A stretch of DNA of 64,000 bases from Pseudonocardiales bacterium (GTDB lineage Bacteria; Actinomycetota; Actinomycetes; Mycobacteriales; Pseudonocardiaceae): positions 1 through 64,000 of the forward strand of contig JAFAPC010000134.1 of the NCBI GenBank assembly GCA_019247305.1, written 5' to 3'. Position numbers and translations under genes: made by a program. The first letter of the stretch is position 1. Every line of letters starts with the position of its first letter. Under the pieces are notes generated by a model. The model ran no database searches. It was not told the origin of the DNA and saw nothing but the letters and a program-made list of their open reading frames with translations. Positions 18,940 to 28,228 of this stretch are shown here, one piece after another.

Positions 18940-19360
18940 CGCTCTGTGTCACGAGCGCGATTGCCTTTCATCTCAGATGATCTGATCGTCCGGCTCCACC
19001 GCCCTCCGGCCTGACGCACCCTCACCTAACGGACATATCGGGAGAGCGTATCAGATCAGTTACACTCTTTCGGCGCGCCGGAGGAATCTCGGGGCTGCGC
19101 CCGGTCTTGCTTCCCCACCAGGTCACCCACAGGATGACTGTGGACTGCGAGCCACCCGCGCTCATGCGACTGTCGGTAGCCGACGCTGCCGACGCGACCC
19201 CTCCCTGCCGGGACGACCCGACCCCACCAGCCGTACAATCGACGCCGCGTGTCGGGGGTGGTGGCCGAGGAGCTGAGCACCCGCACCGGGCGTCGGGAGC
19301 GAGCCCACACCCAACGGAGGTGCGACTTGCCCAGTATCTCCGGACGAACGCACAAGCTAG
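18940..19360. other. Gap before tRNA-Arg with no supported gene
   Basis: A minus-strand open frame here overlaps the tRNA and has no family resemblance, and the other short frames lack start signals. The interval probably holds the promoter of the fused receptor gene (minus strand) and of the tRNA (plus strand). Confidence 0.5.
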
Positions 19361-19436
19361 GCCCTCGTAGCTCAGGGGATAGAGCAACGGTTTCCTAAAC
19401 CGTGTGTCGCAGGTTCGAATCCTGCCGGGGGCACCA
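19361..19436 (+). tRNA. tRNA-Arg (anticodon CCT), CCA encoded
   Basis: Acceptor GCCCTCG pairs with CGGGGGC (19426-19432, one G-U pair). The D arm is GCTCAGGGGATAGAGC, the anticodon arm ACGGT-TTCCTAA-ACCGT gives anticodon CCT, and the T arm is CGCAGGTTCGAATCCTGCC with discriminator A and an encoded CCA. tRNA-Arg genes are common integration sites and this one borders the Wadjet-like operon. I found no second copy of its 3' end in the window, so an attachment site is not shown. Confidence 0.97.
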
Positions 19437-19668
19437 TGCCAGAGTCACAAAGCAACCCTGAGCTGCCAGCTTGTGCTGCGGAGCGTGGTGCGAGGCTCGA
19501 ACTGTGGGTCACAAGAGTCCAAGCTGACGCACGGATTACGGCACCTAACAAGATCGCCCAATGACGGAATACCCCAGCCTCGGCCCTCTCTGGCCACCTC
19601 GAGGGAGCGCAAAGACGAGGGACGTGTCGGTCGCGTGGCGTCACGCAGAACTGTCAGTGGCACGCGTT

Positions 19669-19674
19669 ACTGTC
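19669..19674 (+). promoter_or_regulatory. -10 element of a leaderless jetA transcript
   Basis: TACTGT ends six bases before the jetA ATG at 19680, the spacing expected if transcription starts at or next to the A of the start codon. There is no Shine-Dalgarno sequence. This fixes the start codon over the longer frame that begins inside the tRNA. Confidence 0.55.
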
Positions 19675-19679
19675 GCGAC

Positions 19680-21203
19680 ATGTGGGACGCCTTGGATCGC
19701 ACAGGGAGCGAGTCAGCCGTGATTGACGACGGTCTCGCCCGTCGGCTGAAAGCGCTAGCGTGCACCGCCCCGCTGCACGACCTGGACGCGCGCAAGACCC
19801 GACTCGAGTTCGCTGAAGCCGGCGTGTACCAGATGGCCGAGATCGCCTTCCAGGTGATCGATCAGGTGACGGTCGCGATGGACTTCGACCGGGGAGCTAA
19901 CCACGACGAGGTGATCGCGCGGATCGTCCCGTTCGTCGCTGCGCAGGCCCCGGACCGGCCTCCGGCCGAGCACGAGAAGATCACCCGCTGGGTACTGGAC
20001 AACCTGATCAACGTCGGCACGACCGACCGCGGGTTTCGCGTCGTCTACGGCGCATTCGGCCAAGCTGGTACCTACGAGCGGCGCGGATTCGACTTCAAAC
20101 TGCTCGTCGAGTTCGCGGACCCGAACGGTGAGGTGTACCTACGCGCGTCGGACGAGGCGATCAACGTGTTGATCGGTGCGTTGGACACCGACGTGGAGTC
20201 CGCGCAGATCGCTGCGGAGATCAAACTCGACAATCTGATCCGACGGGGAAAACTTTCGGACGCGCAGGCCGCGGCGCAGCAGGCTCGATACACCACAGTC
20301 CGGTACGCCGAGCGGCTGCGGGAGAAGTTGGAGGCGACCCGCCGGGACGTTCGGATGGTGGACTGGGAGACCGAGGTTCCGGCGTTGATCGAGGACGCGC
20401 TCACCCATGTCGCCGCTCGATATCGCGCTGAGACGGCGATCCTGGCGAATATTTGCAAGGCCCGTGACGAGGCCGAAGACCCAGATCGCAAACGGAAAGC
20501 GGCGAACCTGGTGGAGATCGTTAGCGACTGCATCAACCGGCACACCCAGTTGCAGACAAGGTTGATCGAAGCCGGCAGCGTATTCCGGGCCGAGCAGGAC
20601 CGTCAGCAGTTCTCCGGCCCGGCCCGGCGCGCCACCGTCGACTTATTCGGTCAACTGATGTCGCCGATCCTTGCCCTGCCGCTGACCGACGCGTCCGGGC
20701 CAACCGGAGCGTTCTTCCACGCCGCGACTGGGCTGGCAACGCCCCTCGCACTGCGGTTGTGCGATCTGGTCCGGTTGCTGATCACCCCAACTCAGGAACG
20801 GGACGATCTGATCGCGGACGTGCCCGAACCGGACTTGATCCCGCTGCCGGATCCGGACGTGTTCACCGAGGAGCAATGGGCTTACGCGGACGCGTTGCTG
20901 AACGTCGAGGAGGTGCCACGGCGACTGTCCGGGCTGCTCGCGCAGGCCCGCAGGGTAGATCCGGATCTGCCCCGGCTGGTCATGCTGCGGGCCCTGTATG
21001 CGGTCAGTCCAGAGCTCGGGGTGGCGCTGCGGCAAGGCGACCAGACGGTGCTGCTCGCCGTCGATGACGGCACCCGCTTGGATGACCCAGAGTTCGGCGG
21101 TGCGGACCTGCTCGTCGGCGTGGCCCGGCTCACCGACCCGACCGCGACCGGAGGCACCGCCGTCGACGAGATAACCAACCTTCAGGAGGGAGAGGTGGCG
21201 TGA
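19680..21203 (+). CDS. jetA: Wadjet-like JetA (kleisin-type subunit)
   Basis: This 507-residue protein is mostly helical, with an N-terminal winged-helix-like part (residues about 20-100, with ALACTAPLHDLDARKT), a long coiled-coil middle (QAAAQQARYTTVRYAERLREKLEATRRDV) and a C-terminal domain ending in LLVGVARLTDPTATGG. It has no enzymatic motif. Position, size and order ahead of a 266-residue protein, an SMC ATPase and a Toprim protein identify it as the MukF/kleisin-type subunit of a Wadjet-like system, which recognises and cuts circular plasmid DNA. It overlaps jetB as GTGA. The family type (I, II or III) is not settled from sequence by eye. Confidence 0.75.
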   Translation: MWDALDRTGSESAVIDDGLARRLKALACTAPLHDLDARKTRLEFAEAGVYQMAEIAFQVIDQVTVAMDFDRGANHDEVIARIVPFVAAQAPDRPPAEHEKITRWVLDNLINVGTTDRGFRVVYGAFGQAGTYERRGFDFKLLVEFADPNGEVYLRASDEAINVLIGALDTDVESAQIAAEIKLDNLIRRGKLSDAQAAAQQARYTTVRYAERLREKLEATRRDVRMVDWETEVPALIEDALTHVAARYRAETAILANICKARDEAEDPDRKRKAANLVEIVSDCINRHTQLQTRLIEAGSVFRAEQDRQQFSGPARRATVDLFGQLMSPILALPLTDASGPTGAFFHAATGLATPLALRLCDLVRLLITPTQERDDLIADVPEPDLIPLPDPDVFTEEQWAYADALLNVEEVPRRLSGLLAQARRVDPDLPRLVMLRALYAVSPELGVALRQGDQTVLLAVDDGTRLDDPEFGGADLLVGVARLTDPTATGGTAVDEITNLQEGEVA

Positions 21204-22000
21204 CTGAACACGTGCCGATCACCGACGCAGCCGACGCTGCCCGGCTCATCGCCCTCGGGATGCGACCGAGATTGCTTCCAGCCCGCGACCTGATCTATTC
21301 CGACCTAGTCCGCCGCCACCTGGAGGACGCAATCTTCGCGGAGTTGACCACCGCTATCGCGGACGGCCTTGGGCTGGTCGTGCTCGCCTGCGCACCGCAG
21401 ACCGGGCTGGTGCTGGCGGCCACCGACCAGTCGCCGTTCGCCATGAAGATCGATGAGTACGCCCGGCGTACCGCGTTCAGAGAACGTCGGGAGGTGGAGC
21501 GGGTGCTGCACGGGCTGATTCACCTGGCTATCGCCGCGGTCGCCTACCCGCGCCCGGACGACCTCGCGAACGACAGCTACCTCGGCCGGGTCAGCGTCGA
21601 ACAGGTCGACGGCCTGGTCCGTGAAGCGTGCCGGATGCTGGACGAGAAAGCCGCCGCGGCGGAGGAGAACAATGACCCGCTTGACGACGCGCCGGGGCTG
21701 GAGCGCACTTGGCGGATCTACGCGCGTCGCCCGGCGGCTGCCACGACCAAGGAGGGACGACTGGCCCCTGACTCGACCCGATCCATGATTACGAAAGCGT
21801 TGAAGTTCCTTACTGACCAGGGCTTCCTCACCGCGGTGAGCAGCGACGGCGGAGGCACATACCGAACGACACCGCGTTATCAGGTGCAAGTCCGGGAGCT
21901 GGCAGCTGAGGCCGCATTCACGGAGTTGCTTGCTCTCGGCGTCGTCGCCATCACCGACGGCGCGGGCACCATACATACCGTTTCAGCTGACGCCCTCTGA
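21200..22000 (+). CDS. jetB: Wadjet-like JetB (MukE-type subunit)
   Basis: This 266-residue protein has IALGMRPRLLPARDLIYSD near the start, an internal helical part (REVERVLHGLIHLAIAAVAYP), and a winged-helix segment near residues 185-225 (RSMITKALKFLTDQGFLTAVSSDGG...YRTTPRYQVQVRELA). That matches the MukE/JetB type, which bridges kleisin and SMC. It starts with GTG at 21200 inside the jetA stop, after GGAGGG. No active site is expected or seen. The jetC start follows the stop after 13 bases. Confidence 0.73.
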   Translation: MTEHVPITDAADAARLIALGMRPRLLPARDLIYSDLVRRHLEDAIFAELTTAIADGLGLVVLACAPQTGLVLAATDQSPFAMKIDEYARRTAFRERREVERVLHGLIHLAIAAVAYPRPDDLANDSYLGRVSVEQVDGLVREACRMLDEKAAAAEENNDPLDDAPGLERTWRIYARRPAAATTKEGRLAPDSTRSMITKALKFLTDQGFLTAVSSDGGGTYRTTPRYQVQVRELAAEAAFTELLALGVVAITDGAGTIHTVSADAL

Positions 22001-22013
22001 CCGGAGGTCCTGC

Positions 22014-25000
22014 GTGTATGAGTTGTCCCGGGTGCGGCTGCACTCAGTCGGCCCGAAAGGTGCCCGATACCAGGACGTCACCCTCGACCTGCGGCACGTC
22101 GGCGCGCTGATCGCGAAACCACCGCAGCACGCCCTGTTCGACTTGGAGCTGGACACCCCTTCCAGGGGCAACGTACTACGCCGCCCCAGCCCGGCAACGG
22201 TGCTGTTCTTGGAGAACGGTGGCGGCAAGTCCGTGCTGATGAAACTGATCTTCTCGGTGATGCTGCCCGGCCGCCGTCAGGTTGTCGGCACCAGTAGTAC
22301 CCGGGTGCTGGAGAAATTCGTGCTTGGCACCGACGTCGCACACGTCGTCCTGGAATGGCAACATGTCGCCACCGGTGAACGGGTCATCGTCGGCAAGGTG
22401 AGTGCCTGGCGTGACCACGTGGTGTCCACCGACCCGAACCGGCTGCTCGAAGCGTGGTACTCGTTCCGGCCAACTGCGGCGTTCAACCTGGAAACGCTGC
22501 CGTTCACCGAGCGCGGCCGAGTCGTGTCGATGGCCGGGTTTCGGGATCGGTTCACCGATGCGCGGACCGCCGAGCCGGAATTGCAAGCCGTGTGGGAGGC
22601 CGGCCACGGCTTGTGGACCGCACATCTGGGCAACCTCGGGCTCGATCCGGAATTGTTCAATTACCAGCGAAAGATGAACGCGGGCGAAGGTGAGGCCGCC
22701 GACGCCTTCACCTTCAAGTCCGACGAAGCGTTCATCGACTGGTTACTCACCGCGGTCGCCAGTGAGGACGCCCCGCGCAGCCTCGGCGACGTGGTCGAAC
22801 AGTACGCCACGAAACTCGCGCAGCGTGACGGGCTGATGGCCGAGCGGGACTTCGTGGCAGGTGCGCTGGATCGGCTTACCCCGCTGGCCACAGCCGCCCG
22901 GGACGCCGCCGCCGCGGCCGCGCTGCATCACGAGACCCGTCGCACAGTGCAGAGGTTCGCTGCCGCGCTCACCGCCCGGCACACTCAGGAGACCCAGCGG
23001 CTCACCCGGCTGGTCACCGACGCGAAGCAGGCCGCCGAGACTGAACGCGAAGCGGACCGGCAGGTCGGGCGGCTCAACCGGATCCTCAACGAGATGCGCC
23101 GGGCCCTGGCCAGGCTGCTCTGGCGGGCCGCCGAACGCGAAATGGAACGGCTGCGCGGTGAACGGGACGCCGCCCGCATGACGCTGGCCGGCTGGCAGGC
23201 AACCGACACACTGCTCGCCCATGCCAGAGCACGCGAAGAGGCAGAACAGATTCGAGAAATTATCGGGCGGCAGGAGCAGAAGGCCGCTCCGGTGCTGGCC
23301 GCACATAACGAGGCGGCGAAGCGGCTGGCGCGCGGGCTGCTGGCGCTGGCCGCAACAGCGGACACCGAAGCGACCCTGCTCGACGAGTACGCAGCGCAGA
23401 TCGACGAGCAGGTCGCCCAGGCCGAGCAGGACGTAACCGAGGCGACCCGGCGCGCGGAGCAGGAACGCAACCGGAGCGCCAACGCAGAGGCCGATATCGC
23501 GACCGCGCAGGCGGCGGTCCGGGCGGCAGTCTCAGACGGGCTGCTGAGTAGGGCTGATGACGACGTGGCCGCAGCCGCTGAATACGCTCGCAGCGTCGCG
23601 GCAACAGCCGCCGAGCAGGTCGCCGCCGCGTTGCGGGAGCTGACCCAGCTGTCGACCGAACGCAAGAACACCGCCCAGCGCCTGCGGGCAGTGGAAACCG
23701 ACCATCATCGCAAGCAGACCGCCGCCACAGACGCCGAACGCGTCCTCACCTCGGCGCAGCGCATCGCCGAGGCACTGGCAATGGAGGATCGGCTGACCGG
23801 GCTGCTCGGCACCGACACCACCGTGCTGCTTGACGCCGATACGCCGACCCTACTCGACCTGCTCGGCACAGCTGTCACGACCGCTGAAAACGAGCAGACT
23901 GAGCTGCGGGTTGCCCAGCAGTACGACCAACGGGTGCTGGACGCGCTCGGTGTCGGCGGGTTGCTGCCCCCGTCAGCTGATGTGAGCACCGCGCTCACCA
24001 CGCTGGAGGATGCCGGGATCACCGCGTGGTCCGGCTGGCAATACCTCGCCAGCATCCGTCCGGACGAGCGCGACCGGGTCCTGGCCTGCTACCCCCACCT
24101 GGTCGACGGGATCGCCCTGAACAGTCCCGACCATCTCGACCGGGCCAAGCAGATCCTCACCGACGCACGCCTGCTGCCGCGCTGCGTCGTCGCGGTCGGC
24201 ACCACAGCCTCGTTGACCGATCTCAACGCACCCGTCCCGGCCGGGATCGGATTCCTCGTCCCACCCAACCCGGCGATGTACGACGAGGACAAGGCGGAAG
24301 ACGAACGCCAGTCCCTGCTCGCCGCCCAGACGCGACGGGGCATCCGGCTTGCCACCCTCACCGCCCAGATCGCCGCCGACCAGCGGCTGGTCGCCCGGTT
24401 GCAGGACTGGATGCGGGACTACCCGCCGGGCACGCTGCAACAGCTGGCCAACGAGCACACCATCGCCGCGCACGCGGCGCGCAGCGCCCAACAGGCGGTC
24501 AACGAGCTGGCCGCACGGATCGAGGAAATCGAAAACGCCGAGCACACTCTACAGGAGATCCTGCCCGGCCGCCGGCAGGTGGAGGCAGAGACGAAGGCTA
24601 GCGCCGATCAGCTGACCCGGCTCGCGGAGCAGGCCGCCGGCATTCCCGGCTGGCAGCGGATCGTTCGGAAAGCCTATGACGCGGCGAAAAGCTACGAACA
24701 CAACGCCGAGCTTGACCGGGTCCGCGCCGCGCGGCTGCGGGATACCGCCGCCACCTCCCGACGCACCGCCGACGATCACCGCCGGATCGCCGTGACTAGC
24801 CGCGATGAGCTGCGCGAGGTGGCCGGAGGCGGTGCGGTCGACGAGACCAGCCCGGTCCCGGCTGAGCCGGTGGAGAAGTTGCGCGCCGCATATAAAGCCG
24901 CGCAGCTCGCCTACGCGAAGGTCGAGGTGGGCGCGGACCTGCGAAACGAGCTGTCCCGTATCGAAACGCGGGAGGCCGACACCCGGTCGAGCGTCGAGGC

Positions 25001-26507
25001 CGTCAAACCGGACATCCGAGCGCTCGCCGACCGCCTGCTCGCCAGCCCGGAGGGAGCCGACGCCGCCGCCCGCGCCGCCGCGACCGATCGCGCTGCTCGC
25101 ATCGCCGAGCGCCTCGAAGAGGACTACACCGCGCAGGCGGCCAGGGTCGGCGAGCTCAAGAACGACTACGAGCGGATGTCCCCGCAGGATGTCCTGCTGG
25201 AACTGCCCTACGAACGCCCCACTGATATCCCGCAGGCCGAAAGACTCGTGGCTCGCGCCCAGGACGAGTGGGAAATCGCCCGCCGCGGCTACGACGACGC
25301 ACGCACTCGCCGGGAACGGCTCGATGGCGAGGTGACCAACACCGAGCGGATCGTTACCGGCTTCGGAGCGCAGCTGGACGGGCTCGGCAACGTCACCGTC
25401 GACCCACTCGATCTGGATCCGGACACCGCCCCGTACGCCGGCGGCGTGGATGAAGCCCGCGGTGACCGGGTTGAGCTCATGGGACAACTGACGCAGGCCG
25501 ACGAGATGCTCCGCGAGGCCGAGCGCTTGGTCCGGAACACCGTGGATGCGCTCGCCACCTACGCGACGGCGGACCGGTTCGAGCAGGTCAGCAGCCTGGT
25601 CCGGCGCCAGATCATCAGTGTGGACCGCGCGGCGCTACCGAACTACGCCGCCGAGTGGGAAACCGCGCTGCGCTCCCGGCTCCGCTCACTGACCGACGAC
25701 CTGGCGCAGATCAACCGGCACCGCGCGGCCATCATCACCCGGCTGCGCGGCATGGTCGAGCAAGCGCTCGGCACGCTGCGTGCCGCGCAGCGGCTATCGA
25801 AGCTACCGGACGGGCTCGGCGACTGGTCCGGCCAGGAATTTCTCCGGATCAAGGTCGCCGATGTGGACCCCGCCGGGCTCGACGAGCGGCTCGGCGAGGT
25901 GATTGACGAGGCGGCGACCACGACCGGGACACACGCCAGGGACAAGGGCGGCGGCAAGCGCGACGGGCTCACGTTGCTACTTCGTGGGGTGCACGCCGCG
26001 ATGCCGAAGGGGGTCAAGGTCGAGATACTCAAGCCGGACGCGGTGCTATGCACTGAACGGGTGCGGGTCGCCGACGTCAGCGATGTGTTTTCAGGTGGCC
26101 AACTGCTCACCGCCGCGATCGTTCTGTACTGCACGATGGCGGCCCTGCGCGCGAACGAACGCGGCCACGCCCGCCGCCCCCACGCCGGCGTACTGTTTCT
26201 CGATAACCCGATCGGCCGGGCCAGCGCGGGTTACCTGCTGGAGTTACAGATCGCGGTCGCCGACCGGCTTGGTGTCCAACTGATCTACACGACCGGGCTG
26301 TTCGACACCAACGCCTTGAGCGTGTTCCCGCTGCTGATCCGGCTGCGCAACGACGCGGACCTGCGCGCCGGACTCAAGTACCTCAGTGTGGAAGCGAGCA
26401 TCAGTAACGCGCTCGCTGAGCTCACTGAAGTCGACGGTACCGGGATGCTCACCGGTACGCGCGTGTTTGCCCGGCCGACCGACACGCCTGACGGCCGCCC
26501 TGCATGA
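22014..26507 (+). CDS. jetC: Wadjet-like JetC (SMC/MukB-type ATPase)
   Basis: This 1497-residue SMC-like ATPase has an N-terminal head (LFLENGGGKSVL, Walker A at residues 66-73), two long coiled-coil arms rich in Ala/Arg/Glu (about 270-600 and 800-1180) around a hinge-like part near 640-780 (GITAWSGWQYLASI), and a C-terminal head with signature DVFSGGQLLTAAIVLY and Walker B GVLFLDNPIG. The catalytic Glu after the Walker B Asp is Asn, and the first Gly of Walker A is Leu; both are unusual for SMC proteins. It should move DNA as a motor with JetA/B. It starts at GTG 22014 after GGAGG; the upstream ATG at 21930 lies inside jetB. Confidence 0.82.
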   Translation: MYELSRVRLHSVGPKGARYQDVTLDLRHVGALIAKPPQHALFDLELDTPSRGNVLRRPSPATVLFLENGGGKSVLMKLIFSVMLPGRRQVVGTSSTRVLEKFVLGTDVAHVVLEWQHVATGERVIVGKVSAWRDHVVSTDPNRLLEAWYSFRPTAAFNLETLPFTERGRVVSMAGFRDRFTDARTAEPELQAVWEAGHGLWTAHLGNLGLDPELFNYQRKMNAGEGEAADAFTFKSDEAFIDWLLTAVASEDAPRSLGDVVEQYATKLAQRDGLMAERDFVAGALDRLTPLATAARDAAAAAALHHETRRTVQRFAAALTARHTQETQRLTRLVTDAKQAAETEREADRQVGRLNRILNEMRRALARLLWRAAEREMERLRGERDAARMTLAGWQATDTLLAHARAREEAEQIREIIGRQEQKAAPVLAAHNEAAKRLARGLLALAATADTEATLLDEYAAQIDEQVAQAEQDVTEATRRAEQERNRSANAEADIATAQAAVRAAVSDGLLSRADDDVAAAAEYARSVAATAAEQVAAALRELTQLSTERKNTAQRLRAVETDHHRKQTAATDAERVLTSAQRIAEALAMEDRLTGLLGTDTTVLLDADTPTLLDLLGTAVTTAENEQTELRVAQQYDQRVLDALGVGGLLPPSADVSTALTTLEDAGITAWSGWQYLASIRPDERDRVLACYPHLVDGIALNSPDHLDRAKQILTDARLLPRCVVAVGTTASLTDLNAPVPAGIGFLVPPNPAMYDEDKAEDERQSLLAAQTRRGIRLATLTAQIAADQRLVARLQDWMRDYPPGTLQQLANEHTIAAHAARSAQQAVNELAARIEEIENAEHTLQEILPGRRQVEAETKASADQLTRLAEQAAGIPGWQRIVRKAYDAAKSYEHNAELDRVRAARLRDTAATSRRTADDHRRIAVTSRDELREVAGGGAVDETSPVPAEPVEKLRAAYKAAQLAYAKVEVGADLRNELSRIETREADTRSSVEAVKPDIRALADRLLASPEGADAAARAAATDRAARIAERLEEDYTAQAARVGELKNDYERMSPQDVLLELPYERPTDIPQAERLVARAQDEWEIARRGYDDARTRRERLDGEVTNTERIVTGFGAQLDGLGNVTVDPLDLDPDTAPYAGGVDEARGDRVELMGQLTQADEMLREAERLVRNTVDALATYATADRFEQVSSLVRRQIISVDRAALPNYAAEWETALRSRLRSLTDDLAQINRHRAAIITRLRGMVEQALGTLRAAQRLSKLPDGLGDWSGQEFLRIKVADVDPAGLDERLGEVIDEAATTTGTHARDKGGGKRDGLTLLLRGVHAAMPKGVKVEILKPDAVLCTERVRVADVSDVFSGGQLLTAAIVLYCTMAALRANERGHARRPHAGVLFLDNPIGRASAGYLLELQIAVADRLGVQLIYTTGLFDTNALSVFPLLIRLRNDADLRAGLKYLSVEASISNALAELTEVDGTGMLTGTRVFARPTDTPDGRPA

Positions 26508-27592
26508 CCACCGACCCCGCCGCGACCATCACCACCGCATTGTCAACGCGGGCAGCCCGGATCGCTAACCTTCTCAGCGACCGGAGAACCCGCCGGATTC
26601 CGCTACGGGAGCTGTGGCGCATCCTTGACCAGGCCGAGCCCGCACTGGGCACCGACAGCCGCCGCCGGACCCTGCTCGCTACTGCGCTGCGCGAACTCGC
26701 CACCGCCGGGGTGCTCGACCTGCCGTCTGATCGCTCTTTCGACAGGACCGAAGCCCCACCCCTGCCCAAGTTCGTCATCCTGCCCGTTACCGACCCGAGC
26801 CCGACGCAGCGGCGGACCGTCGTTTGGCATCCGGCGCTCGCTTGGGCCGTCGACGCCCGGCTCACCCTGTCGCAATACGCCACCTTGGAGACAATCAATG
26901 CCTGGTTGCACCGGCACCGCGACGAGCTGATCGTTCCACTTCGAGAACGCAGCCTGGACATCTTCGGGCAGGAGAAGATCCTCGATCGGCTGTTGAGTAC
27001 CAGCTTGTTCGGTCCGGGTCGGCTTACCCTGACCCTGCTCCGCACCCGCCGGGCGACCGTCCAGTTCACCAGTGAGGCAGTCGGTGACGGTTCCATGCTG
27101 CTTATCGTGGAGAACAGCGACACCTACGACAGTGTCCTGCGTGCGCTCACCAACCGAAGCGACCACCGCGTCGGGATCGTCGGCTGGGGAGCGGGAGCTG
27201 CGTTCGAAGCAAGCGTGCTATCCATCCCTCGGCTGGGCCGACCGGTCAGCAGCGTCGTCTACTTCGGTGACCTAGACGAGAAAGGCCTGCGCATCCCCAC
27301 CAATGCCGCCGCACTCGCGCAGCGGGAAGGCCTCCCAGCACTCCGGCCTGCCACCGGCCTGTACGCCGCCCTGTGCCAACTCGCCACGCCACAATCTGGC
27401 CAGCGCAAAGTCCAGTTCACCTGGGCAAGCACCCTCACCGCATGGCTTGATCCCGCCCACCAGACGCAAGCGGTTCGACATTTAGTCGCCGGGGAGCGAC
27501 TCGCCCAGGAAGCGGTCGGTCTCGCACACCTACTACGCCACAACGATTGGTTAACCGACCTACGTACTTCGCGCTTACCGCAGGGGCGGTAA
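26504..27592 (+). CDS. jetD: Wadjet-like JetD (Toprim nuclease)
   Basis: This 362-residue protein has an N-terminal winged-helix part (residues 20-150, RIPLRELWRILDQ and WHPALAWA) and a C-terminal Toprim domain related to topoisomerase VI subunit A. The metal-binding residues are Glu203 in LLIVENSDTYDS and Asp256/Asp258 in YFGDLDEKGLRI. In Wadjet systems JetD cleaves the DNA held by the JetABC motor. The ATG overlaps the jetC stop as ATGA. The protein is slightly shorter than the usual 380-400 residues. No further operon member follows in the next 200 bases. Confidence 0.8.
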   Translation: MTTDPAATITTALSTRAARIANLLSDRRTRRIPLRELWRILDQAEPALGTDSRRRTLLATALRELATAGVLDLPSDRSFDRTEAPPLPKFVILPVTDPSPTQRRTVVWHPALAWAVDARLTLSQYATLETINAWLHRHRDELIVPLRERSLDIFGQEKILDRLLSTSLFGPGRLTLTLLRTRRATVQFTSEAVGDGSMLLIVENSDTYDSVLRALTNRSDHRVGIVGWGAGAAFEASVLSIPRLGRPVSSVVYFGDLDEKGLRIPTNAAALAQREGLPALRPATGLYAALCQLATPQSGQRKVQFTWASTLTAWLDPAHQTQAVRHLVAGERLAQEAVGLAHLLRHNDWLTDLRTSRLPQGR

Positions 27593-27808
27593 CGACCAGT
27601 GCCAAGCGCGCACTCCTAGACCACGGGGCGGAAGTAGGTATCGGTCTTCCCAGCCCCACTACGACGACCAGCATCCTCAAAGCCAGCCGGTTCGCCGGGA
27701 CACTGAACACGCCTCAGCGCTCCCAGGCGCCACCACGCCGGTCCCTGCCTCAACGGGGACCAGCCCCGTCGCGATGGCTGAACCCTCTCTCCGGCTGAGC
27801 AGAGCTCA

Positions 27809-28006
27809 CTAGTACTGGCGGCGGCGGGGACCTCGTCCACGGAAGGCGTCCTTGATCTTCTCGCCGGCCTGCTTCAGGTTGGCTCTCACCTCATCGGCCC
27901 TACCCTCGGCCTGAAGGCGCCAGTCGCCGCTGACCTCCCCAACGTTCCGCTTGATTCGACCGCCCAGCTCCTCGGCCTTGTTTCTGACCTTGTCCGCGAA
28001 GCTCAC
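27809..28006 (-). CDS. CsbD-like small stress protein
   Basis: This 65-residue protein begins SFADKVRNKAEELGGRIKRNVGEVSGDWRLQAEGRADEVR (read in parts), the CsbD helix-turn-helix pattern, and ends in a basic tail RGRGPRRRQY. CsbD proteins are abundant in general stress responses and have no known enzymatic function. The start is the GTG at 28006 with AAGGAG six bases upstream; the longer frame from 28210 adds residues without family match. It is convergent with jetD and the 216 bases between them hold nothing that I can identify. Confidence 0.8.
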   Translation of the reverse strand: MSFADKVRNKAEELGGRIKRNVGEVSGDWRLQAEGRADEVRANLKQAGEKIKDAFRGRGPRRRQY

Positions 28007-28228
28007 CACAGTCTCCTTCCTCGTCGTCGAGAGTGACCCGGACCCGTACTCTGAACTCTGAACGCCGCCGGTTCCCTCCAAAGTACCCGAGAGATACCCG
28101 ATCGAAACCATGCCATACATGGTGTTCCGACCGGCTGGGCTCGCTCGGACGGGGCGAGACCACGACGACGGCGCATCAGCCCGCCCTGCCCGACGTGTGT
28201 GATCCATCACCGCGCCGGTGCCTATGGC

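Noticed and set aside
19022-19387. Minus-strand open frame of 121 codons next to tRNA-Arg
   Set aside because: It overlaps the tRNA, has no ribosome binding site and no family resemblance; it looks like a chance frame in GC-rich DNA.
19404-19679. N-terminal extension of jetA starting within the tRNA
   Set aside because: The extension is unlike the family, and a leaderless ATG at 19680 has a well-placed -10 element.
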